Source: Alphaproteobacteria bacterium
GTDB taxonomy: Bacteria > Pseudomonadota > Alphaproteobacteria > JANSWW01
Length of the DNA stretch: 64,000 nucleotides
Assembly (NCBI GenBank): GCA_024743275.1
Contig: JANSWW010000005.1
Coordinates: 124,001 to 188,000, forward strand
Direction of reading: 5' to 3'
The notes beneath the pieces are model-generated. The model was given only the letters and a program-made list of their open reading frames with translations. It had not been told where the DNA came from and made no database searches. The translations under genes and the position numbers were made by a program. Positions 58,325-64,000 of the stretch are shown here, piece by piece (position 1 is the first letter of the stretch; every line of letters begins with the position of its first letter).

Positions 58325-58840
58325 TCATACGAGCCCTTTCGGGATCACGAATGACTGCAGACTAGCCCCTCCGGCTTTCAAGTCTTTCCAACTATCGATA
58401 TCCGCCGCGAAGGTTGCAAGGCCTCCCGTCGGATATTTCGCGTTGAGACCGTCCACCACCTCGGTTTTCTGTTTGCCGAACAAAAGCCGCGCGAGATCTT
58501 CCAGGCCGGGGTTGTGGCCCAGCAACAGGATCGAGCCCACGGCCGGATCGACCTTCCGCAATCGCTTCATCAAGTCGTTGGCGGAAGCCAGATACAGCTC
58601 CTTTTCGATGGAAAGCTGCGGTTTACCGGGAATCCGGGGCCGCACCTGATCGAGGGTCTCCAGCGTCCGGCGGGCGCTGGAGCAGAGAATGAGGTCCGGA
58701 CGGAGTTGCTGTTGGGCGAAATAAACGCCCATGACCATGGCGGCCCGCTGCCCCCTGGCATTGAGGGGCCGGTCGTAATCGTCGATCCCGGTGTTTTCCC
58801 AGCTCGATTTGGCATGGCGCAGGAGATAGAGCGTCTTCAT
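58325..58840 (-). CDS. SixA-like histidine phosphatase
   Basis: 171-residue phosphohistidine phosphatase. The catalytic RHG motif is [17 protein letters not shown] follows and [13 protein letters not shown] carries the second His. SixA proteins remove phosphate from histidine of phosphorelay or PTS proteins. It overlaps the hydrolase-OsmC gene by four bases and lies upstream of the CYTH-CHAD gene. Confidence 0.93.
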   Translation of the reverse strand: MKTLYLLRHAKSSWENTGIDDYDRPLNARGQRAAMVMGVYFAQQQLRPDLILCSSARRTLETLDQVRPRIPGKPQLSIEKELYLASANDLMKRLRKVDPAVGSILLLGHNPGLEDLARLLFGKQKTEVVDGLNAKYPTGGLATFAADIDSWKDLKAGGASLQSFVIPKGLV

Positions 58841-60066
58841 GGGTCAGAGAGTTCCGTTTCGATCAGGACTTCCGAATGCAGCGTGCGGTGCACCGGGCAT
58901 TTGTCGGCGATCCTCAGGAGGCTTTGCCGCTGGTCGGCGGTGAGATCGCCGGTCAGATAGACCTTGCGGACGATCCTGTCGATCTTCCCGTCGGCCGTCT
59001 CGCAGCTTTCGCAGTCCGCCGCATGGATCTTTGCATGCTCCAGTTCGACCCGGACACTGTCCAACGGCAGGCCCTTGCGGTCCGCGTACATGCGGATGGT
59101 CATCGAGGTGCAGGCCCCGAGCCCCGCGACGAGAAAGCCATAGGGCGTGGGGCCCGAGTCGGCGCCGCCAAAGCTCTCGGGCTCGTCGGCGATCAGGGTG
59201 TGCGGTCCCGCCGCCATCACCTGGCGGAATTTGAAGCCGGGGCTTTCCTCGACCACCACCTGACCGTCGCCGACCTTGCCCACCGGGCGCTCCACCGCCT
59301 TGCGCCCGACCCAACGGCCCGCCCAGGCGGCGAGCACGTCGGCGGCATAGGCCGCGTCCGCGTGGTTGGACAGTAGGTGATCGGCATTGTCGAGCGAGAT
59401 GAAGCTCTTGGGATGCTTGGCGGCGCCGAAGATCGTGCCCGCGTTCTCGATCCCGACCGTGGCGTCGATCGGTGAGTGCATCACCAGGAGCGCCCTCTTG
59501 AGCGTGCCGATGCGCTCCTTCTGCTTTTGCTCCGCGATGTCCTCCAGAAAGTGCTTTTTGACGGTGAAGGTCCGGCCGAATAGCTCGACCGCCGCCTCGC
59601 CCTCGGCCTGGATGCTATCGATATGGGCGTCGAAGAGATGGGAGACATGGGCGGGGTCCGCCGGCGCCCCGATGGTGGCCACCGCCTTGACTTCGGGGAT
59701 CTGTCCGGCGGCCGCCAGAACCGCCGCCCCGCCGAGGCTGTGCCCGATGAGAACCGTGGGGGCGGCCAGCGTGTCGCGCATATGGCCGGCGGCGGCGACA
59801 AGATCCTCCACATTCGAGGAGAAGTTCTCGTTGGCGAAGTCGCCCTCGCTATGCCCCAGGCCGGTGAAATCGAACCGGAAGGTCGCGATCCCCTGCTCCG
59901 CTAGCCCGCGGGCGATTCGGGTCGCCGCGAAGATGTCCTTCGAACAGGTGAAGCAATGGGCGAAAAGGGCGTAGGCGACGATCGGCCCTTTCGGACGTTC
60001 TAGACGCGCGGCCAATGTCTGGCCATTCTGCCCGGTGAAATTGACACGGCTCGAACTCAGTCCCAT
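58837..60066 (-). CDS. Alpha/beta hydrolase-OsmC fusion protein
   Basis: 409 residues. The hydrolase part (about 1-255) has [13 protein letters not shown], the nucleophile elbow IGHSLGG, an Asp in HSPIDATV and a His in DNADHLLS. The OsmC part (about 270-409) has the two redox cysteines in [14 protein letters not shown] and [10 protein letters not shown], expected to reduce organic peroxides. Fusions of this design are known in proteobacteria, role unclear. It heads a likely operon with sixA and the CYTH-CHAD gene and is divergent from the GNAT gene. Confidence 0.92.
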   Translation of the reverse strand: MGLSSSRVNFTGQNGQTLAARLERPKGPIVAYALFAHCFTCSKDIFAATRIARGLAEQGIATFRFDFTGLGHSEGDFANENFSSNVEDLVAAAGHMRDTLAAPTVLIGHSLGGAAVLAAAGQIPEVKAVATIGAPADPAHVSHLFDAHIDSIQAEGEAAVELFGRTFTVKKHFLEDIAEQKQKERIGTLKRALLVMHSPIDATVGIENAGTIFGAAKHPKSFISLDNADHLLSNHADAAYAADVLAAWAGRWVGRKAVERPVGKVGDGQVVVEESPGFKFRQVMAAGPHTLIADEPESFGGADSGPTPYGFLVAGLGACTSMTIRMYADRKGLPLDSVRVELEHAKIHAADCESCETADGKIDRIVRKVYLTGDLTADQRQSLLRIADKCPVHRTLHSEVLIETELSDP

Positions 60067-60170
60067 CGTCTAGCCTCCCTCTTCCGGTGGGTGGAACCGT
60101 CAACCGGCCTTGGAATATCAGATTGTCCGTTCTTTCCGATAGATTGACATCAACATTTTCTCGTCGCGGC

Positions 60171-60695
60171 GTGCCGCCGGACGATGTCGCTATTCGTGCC
60201 GCTCGGCCGGAGGATGCCAGCGATCTGGCACGGCTTTCGGCGGAAATGCTCACATTCTACGGCGCCGATCATACCGGACAAACGGCTCCCGCCGTCGCCG
60301 ACCTCGGCCGATTCATTTCCAGTCTGGCCCCGCAAGAGGGCGTGCTGGTCGCCGTTCGGGACGACAGCGTGGTGGGCTTCGCCGCCTATTGCCAATACCC
60401 CGCCCTGCCGATGGGACGGCATGGGTTGTTCCTGCTGGATCTGTTCGTCCGCCGCGCCCACCGACGGTCCGGGATAGGACGGGCTCTGATCCGCGGACTG
60501 GCCCAGGTCGCGGTCGACCTCGGGGCGATCCATCTCGATTGGACGGCCGACCAGTGGAATGACGGCTCGCTCGGCTTCTACCGGGCGGTCAGCGAAACCG
60601 ATCAGGTCGACAAGGTCTACCACCGCCTGTCCGGCGACGCCCTGAAGCGCCTGGCGGCCCGCGCGGGTCGGGATGGGGAGGTAGAGCGGTCATGA
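60171..60695 (+). CDS. GNAT family acetyltransferase
   Basis: Acetyl-CoA-dependent N-acetyltransferase. The fold is seen in VAIRAARPEDASDLARL, the core strands around VVGFAAYC and LFVRRAHRRSGIGRALIRGL, the acetyl-CoA-binding motif (RxxGxG/A as RRSGIGRAL), and the C-terminal LGFYRAV. I start at GTG 60171, directly before the first strand; the ATG at 60087 would add 28 residues without family character. Overlaps the Nudix gene by four bases. Confidence 0.85.
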   Translation: MPPDDVAIRAARPEDASDLARLSAEMLTFYGADHTGQTAPAVADLGRFISSLAPQEGVLVAVRDDSVVGFAAYCQYPALPMGRHGLFLLDLFVRRAHRRSGIGRALIRGLAQVAVDLGAIHLDWTADQWNDGSLGFYRAVSETDQVDKVYHRLSGDALKRLAARAGRDGEVERS

Positions 60696-61291
60696 CGGAT
60701 GAGGTCTGGCGTTTGATCGACCGCCGCCGGGTATTCGACGGTTTTTTCAAGATGGACGAGGTGAGCCTGAGCCTGAAGACGCCGGCGGGCGACTGGACCG
60801 CGCCCTATAGCCGGGAGATCTTCCTGCGCGGCGACGCGGTCGGCCTGCTGCCTTATGATCCGAAGGCGGACCGCGTGATCCTGACCGAGCAGTTCCGCGC
60901 CCCGGTCGCCCTTGCCGGGGAACCGCCGCTGTCGGTCGAAATTCCGGCCGGGATCATCGATCCGCATGAGAGCCTTGAAAACTGCGCCCGGCGTGAGACC
61001 GAAGAGGAGACCGGCTGCACGGTCGTCCGGGTCGAGCAAATCGCCGACTATTTCACCAGCCCGGGCGGGTCGACGGAAAGACTGACCGTGTTCTGCGGCG
61101 AGGTCGATGCGGCCCAGGCGGCGGAGATCGCCGGCGAGGCTTCCGAGCATGAGTACATCCGCGTCTTCAGCCGATCCTTCGACGAAACCGTCGAGGACCT
61201 GTCCGCCGGCAGGTACACCAACGCCATGACCGTGCTCGCCATGACCTGGCTGCAGCTTCACCGCGACCGCCTGCGGGCCACCTGGGTTTAA
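60692..61291 (+). CDS. Nudix hydrolase, ADP-ribose pyrophosphatase-like
   Basis: 199 residues. The Nudix box spans GIIDPHESLENCARRETEEE-TG, with all catalytic Glu residues (GX5EX7REUXEEXGU) present. LTEQFRAPVAL and the GGSTERLTVFCGEVD segment are typical of ADP-ribose pyrophosphatases (TrgB/NudF-like). Overlaps the GNAT gene and is followed by hyi after 14 bases. Confidence 0.92.
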   Translation: MTDEVWRLIDRRRVFDGFFKMDEVSLSLKTPAGDWTAPYSREIFLRGDAVGLLPYDPKADRVILTEQFRAPVALAGEPPLSVEIPAGIIDPHESLENCARRETEEETGCTVVRVEQIADYFTSPGGSTERLTVFCGEVDAAQAAEIAGEASEHEYIRVFSRSFDETVEDLSAGRYTNAMTVLAMTWLQLHRDRLRATWV

Positions 61292-61305
61292 GACGGCACG
61301 GCAGA

Positions 61306-62085
61306 ATGCCCCGTTTCGCCGCCAATCTCACCATGCTGTTCACCGAATGGCCGCTGGAAGACCGCTTCGAGGCGGCCGCCGGGCAAGGATTCCGGGGCGT
61401 CGAAATCCTGTTTCCCTACGGCCTCTCGCCGGAAGAGCTTGCGGCACGATGCACGGCGGCCGGGGTCGATCTGGTGTTGTTCAACGCCCCGCCGGGTGAT
61501 TGGGAGGCCGGGATGCGCGGCCTCGCCGCCCTGCCCGGAAAGGAAGCCGACTTCGACCGGTCGCTCGACCGGGCCTGCCGGTACCTCGAGGTCACCGGTT
61601 GCAAAAGGCTCCACGTCATGGCGGGCATCGTTACGCCCGATACGGACAAGGGACCCTATTGGGAGACCTATCGCCGGAACCTGGCCAAGGCGGCGGCGCG
61701 TGTCGCACCGCTGGGCGTCACCGTGACGATCGAACCGCTGAACCATCACGATGTCCCCGGCTATCTGCTGGCCTATCAGTCCGACGCGGTGCAGGTCATC
61801 GCGGATGTCGGCGCCGCCAATCTCGGCCTACAGCTCGATCTCTATCACTGCCAGATCATGGAAGGCGATCTCGCCCGGCATATCGCGGAACTCGCGCCCC
61901 TCACCCGGCATATTCAGATCGCCGGCGTGCCCGGACGGCACGAGCCCGATCGTGGGGAGATCCATTATCCCTTCCTCTTCGATCGCCTTGATGGCCTTGG
62001 CTATGCGGGATGGGTGGGCTGCGAATACCAGCCTGAGCAGAACACCGTTTCAGGATTAAATTGGTTAACGGCATATCAAAAATAA
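61306..62085 (+). CDS. hyi: Hydroxypyruvate isomerase family protein
   Basis: TIM-barrel sugar isomerase, 259 residues. FAANLTMLFTEWPLEDRFEAA at the N-terminus, VTIEPLNHHDVPGYLL with a catalytic Glu, LQLDLYHCQIMEGDL and HIQIAGVPGRHEPDRGEI with metal ligands, and VGCEYQPEQNT near the end with the second Glu. Interconverts hydroxypyruvate and tartronate semialdehyde, or acts on a related 2-keto sugar acid. No glyoxylate-carboligase partner is in view. Confidence 0.9.
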   Translation: MPRFAANLTMLFTEWPLEDRFEAAAGQGFRGVEILFPYGLSPEELAARCTAAGVDLVLFNAPPGDWEAGMRGLAALPGKEADFDRSLDRACRYLEVTGCKRLHVMAGIVTPDTDKGPYWETYRRNLAKAAARVAPLGVTVTIEPLNHHDVPGYLLAYQSDAVQVIADVGAANLGLQLDLYHCQIMEGDLARHIAELAPLTRHIQIAGVPGRHEPDRGEIHYPFLFDRLDGLGYAGWVGCEYQPEQNTVSGLNWLTAYQK

Positions 62086-62143
62086 GTACATATTATTTTA
62101 TTCTTCGCTTATGATTCCCAAAAAGGGAAGACGATGTCCTTAA

Positions 62144-62758
62144 ATGAATCACGTTAAACGTAAACCGGCCGACATTTTCTCTTTTGCGGAGACCCAGCAC
62201 CATTTAAAGCATGAGGTCAACCGCACACTATACAACTATTATCGCGGTCTTCTCGAAGTGGAGGGCGGCATTCCCGCCCGTGGTCAAATCGACCCGATTG
62301 AACTCTCCTCGATCTTGTCGAATATCGTGCTGTTCGACGTTCACCGGGACGGTCGCGTCACCTTCCGACTGGTCGGCAGCGACCTCAGGCACCGTCTCGG
62401 GCGTGACGTGGTCGGGATGGAGTATCAGATTCTGGTCCAACCGGAACGGGCCGAGTCCGCGACCCGGGCGCTGACCATGGTGGTCGATGTGCCCCAGGGT
62501 TTCCGGGTCGATCTCTTTCACCGCTATCCTCAGGGTTTTTCCGTCCCGGTCGAGGCGGTCGCCTTTCCCTTGAAATCCGAAACCAAGGAGTATCGCGGCC
62601 ACGTCATTCTGTGCGACGGGGAACTGGAACGGGACGATCCGCGGGCCGTGGAGGTCTCGGCGACCGAGATCGAATTCGCCGCTGCGCTGAAACGGGACAT
62701 GATCGATCTCGGTTTCGGATATGACGACGATTTCTACGACCTGGTGGTCGACCTTTGA
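62144..62758 (+). CDS. PAS_5 domain protein
   Basis: 204 residues of the PAS_5 (DUF1194-type/PF07310) family common in alphaproteobacteria: ALLEVEGGIPARGQIDPIELSSILSNIVLFDV, VTFRLVGSDLRHRLGRDVVG and the final strand VAFPLKSETKEYRGHVILCD. No output domain. It follows a short AT-rich gap after hyi and is convergent to badI, nine bases apart. Ligand unknown. Confidence 0.8.
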   Translation: MNHVKRKPADIFSFAETQHHLKHEVNRTLYNYYRGLLEVEGGIPARGQIDPIELSSILSNIVLFDVHRDGRVTFRLVGSDLRHRLGRDVVGMEYQILVQPERAESATRALTMVVDVPQGFRVDLFHRYPQGFSVPVEAVAFPLKSETKEYRGHVILCDGELERDDPRAVEVSATEIEFAAALKRDMIDLGFGYDDDFYDLVVDL

Positions 62759-62767
62759 AAGGCGTCT

Positions 62768-63547
62768 CTAAACGTCTCTAAAACGCGGTTTCCGTTTTTC
62801 GAGGAAGGCTTTCACCCCCTCCTTCGATTCTTCGGTCCCGTAATAGAGGCTGAGCGCCTGCATCCCCATTTTCGATAGGCCGCGCTGATGCTCCGTGTCG
62901 GCGTTGAAGGACTGCTTGGCGATGGCGATGGCGGTCGGGCTGCGGTCCATCAATTCCGCCGTCCAGCGCCCGACCTCGGCATCGAGTTCCTCCGCCGGCA
63001 CCACGGCGTTGACCAGCCCCATTTGCATGGCCTCGGCCGCCTTGTAGCGTCGGTTGAGATACCACATCTCGCGCGCCTTCTTCTCCCCGACGCAGCGGGC
63101 GAGAAAGGCGGTGCCGAATCCCGGATCAACGGAGCCGACCTTGGGGCCGACCTGACCGAACTGAGCGGTTTCCGCCGCGATGGTCAAATCGCAGATCGTC
63201 GCTAATACATTGCCACCACCGATGGCGTAGCCGTTGACCTTGGCGATCACCGGCTTGGGCACGTCCCGGATCAGGCTCTGCAACTCCTCCACCGGCAATC
63301 CGATGGTGCCGCGGCCGTCATACTGGCCGTCATGGGCGGACTGGTCGCCCCCGGTGCAGAACGCCCGATCGCCGGCCCCGGTGAGCACGATGACACCGAT
63401 TGAACGGTCCCAGCCCGCCTTGTTGAAGGCATCGATCAGTTCCTCGACGGTCTGGCCTCGGAAGGCGTTCATCCGTTCCGGCCGGTTGATGGTGATGGTC
63501 GCGACGCCGTCCTCGACGGTGTAGAGAATGTCCTGATAGCTCTCCAC
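62768..63547 (-). CDS. badI: 2-Ketocyclohexanecarboxyl-CoA hydrolase-like (BadI)
   Basis: Crotonase-family ring-cleaving hydrolase, 259 residues. Segments INRPERMNAFRGQT, GAGDRAFCTGGDQSAHDGQYD, GYAIGGGNVLATICDLTI, FGQVGPKVGSVDPGFGTAFL, GEKKAREMWYL and GVKAFLEKRKPRFRD match what I know of Rhodopseudomonas BadI much better than MenB. BadI opens the ring of 2-ketocyclohexanecarboxyl-CoA to pimelyl-CoA. The adjacent SDR resembles BadH, the step before it, so a cyclohexanecarboxylate pathway is likely. Confidence 0.85.
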   Translation of the reverse strand: MESYQDILYTVEDGVATITINRPERMNAFRGQTVEELIDAFNKAGWDRSIGVIVLTGAGDRAFCTGGDQSAHDGQYDGRGTIGLPVEELQSLIRDVPKPVIAKVNGYAIGGGNVLATICDLTIAAETAQFGQVGPKVGSVDPGFGTAFLARCVGEKKAREMWYLNRRYKAAEAMQMGLVNAVVPAEELDAEVGRWTAELMDRSPTAIAIAKQSFNADTEHQRGLSKMGMQALSLYYGTEESKEGVKAFLEKRKPRFRDV

Positions 63548-63589
63548 CGGTTTCCTCCCTTATATTTATCAGATTGTTATGTGGTTTTC

Positions 63590-64000
63590 TTAACCATGCA
63601 TGGTAAGTCCACCGGACACCGAGATGACCTGGCCCGTGATGAACCCGGCCTCGGCGGAGGCCAGGAAGGCGACGATTCCCGGCAGATCCTCCGGCTGGCC
63701 GAGCCGTTTCATCGGCACCGCCCGCTTCAGGCCCTCATAGAGCTTTTTCCCATACTCGCTGTCATCGAAAAAACTATCGAGCAGGCTGGTCTCCGTCGGC
63801 CCCGGGCACACCGCGTTGACCGTGACGCCGCTGCGCGCGACCTCCCGGGCGACGGTCTTGCCGAAGGCGATGATCCCCGCCTTGCATCCGGCATAGACCG
63901 CTTCGCCGGAAGACCCGACCCGGGCCGCGTCGGAGGCGATGTTGATCACCCGCCCCTCGCCCCGTTCGACCATGCCCGGCAGACAGGCGTGGTGCATGTG
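63590..64000 (-). CDS. badH: 2-Hydroxycyclohexanecarboxyl-CoA dehydrogenase-like SDR (BadH), 5' end outside window
   Basis: The C-terminal 136 or so residues of a short-chain dehydrogenase; its start lies beyond base 64000. GRVINIASDAARVGSSGEAVYAGCKAGIIAF carries the catalytic Ser, Tyr and Lys, TVNAVCPGPTETSLL the cofactor loop, and GFITGQVISVSGGLTMHG the C-terminus. The block SDAARVGSSGEAVYA and the ending are what I recall of BadH. The gene is 42 bases upstream of badI. A short in-frame ATG at 63997 is internal. Confidence 0.8.
   Translation of the reverse strand, partial: HMHHACLPGMVERGEGRVINIASDAARVGSSGEAVYAGCKAGIIAFGKTVAREVARSGVTVNAVCPGPTETSLLDSFFDDSEYGKKLYEGLKRAVPMKRLGQPEDLPGIVAFLASAEAGFITGQVISVSGGLTMHG

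Noticed and set aside
60087..60170. 28-residue N-terminal extension of the GNAT protein from ATG 60087
   Set aside because: No ribosome site and no family character; the fold begins right after GTG 60171. Not excluded.
60144..60172. TTGACA at 60144 as a -35 promoter element
   Set aside because: No matching -10 at 16-18 bases; the position would fall at the GNAT start codon.

Overview
The window looks like chromosomal backbone of a GC-rich alphaproteobacterium, probably Rhodospirillales-like (an inference from gene content, not a search). Pointers are a PopZ-type polar organiser, hopanoid squalene genes hpnCDE, a GTTC-N7-GTTC SOS box, TrmFO, ErpA, SecDF-YajC with an Mth938 protein, TatABC next to ScpAB, and an enoyl-CoA hydratase/SDR pair resembling BadI/BadH of alicyclic acid degradation. 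Gene density is high. At least six convergent gene pairs share their stop-codon region, and only a few junctions carry clear hairpin terminators.

Layout: 1-1673 gyrA (3' part outside the window). 1674-3313 is a small, less GC-rich accessory patch between gyrA and ssb. It holds two paralogous small-protein genes, each behind a closely related structured 5' leader, and a small lipoprotein gene. 3400-6935 is the ssb/uvrA divergon with a LexA box. 6932-12754 holds metabolic and transport genes (hydrolase, PhyH oxygenase, two EamA exporters, a LysR regulator) and a degenerate GGDEF-EAL-like protein. 12969-18273 has trmFO, a non-catalytic squalene-synthase-fold protein and hpnCDE. 18328-24580 has sodB, an aldo/keto reductase, Mth938-secF-secD-yajC and a DUF815 ATPase. 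24740-37282 is a long, mostly minus-strand run: an NlpD-like LysM/LytM lipoprotein, pcm, surE, tatCBA, an orphan FbpC-like ATPase, scpBA, a site-2 protease homologue, a SPOR protein, argS and a dGTPase, then erpA on the plus strand.

37283-46779 continues with a DUF2332 protein, xthA, an LrgA/LrgB pair, an M81 peptidase, a GDSL autotransporter with a strong terminator, and a tandem pair of degenerate GGDEF-EAL-like proteins. 46819-55863 has ilvD, a MATE-like flippase, valS, popZ, tolC and a PIMT-like methyltransferase. 55864-60066 has a tiny ORF, tRNA-Cys, tRNA-Asn, a CYTH-CHAD protein, SixA and an alpha/beta-hydrolase-OsmC fusion. 60171-64000 has a GNAT, a Nudix hydrolase, Hyi, a PAS_5 protein and badI plus a partial badH.

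The most unusual signal is the duplicated leader-plus-small-gene unit at 1919-2747. Both leaders can fold into an identical closing stem that ends at the Shine-Dalgarno sequence. Both contain an apical hairpin whose sequence differs while its pairing is kept (compensatory changes), which is what a conserved cis-regulatory RNA would look like. Other notable signals are three catalytically degenerate GGDEF-EAL-like paralogues, recurring 15-17 bp tandem duplications at seven or more loci, an orphan iron-type ABC ATPase behind a Fur-like box, and bacterial homologues of two mitochondrial complex I assembly factors.
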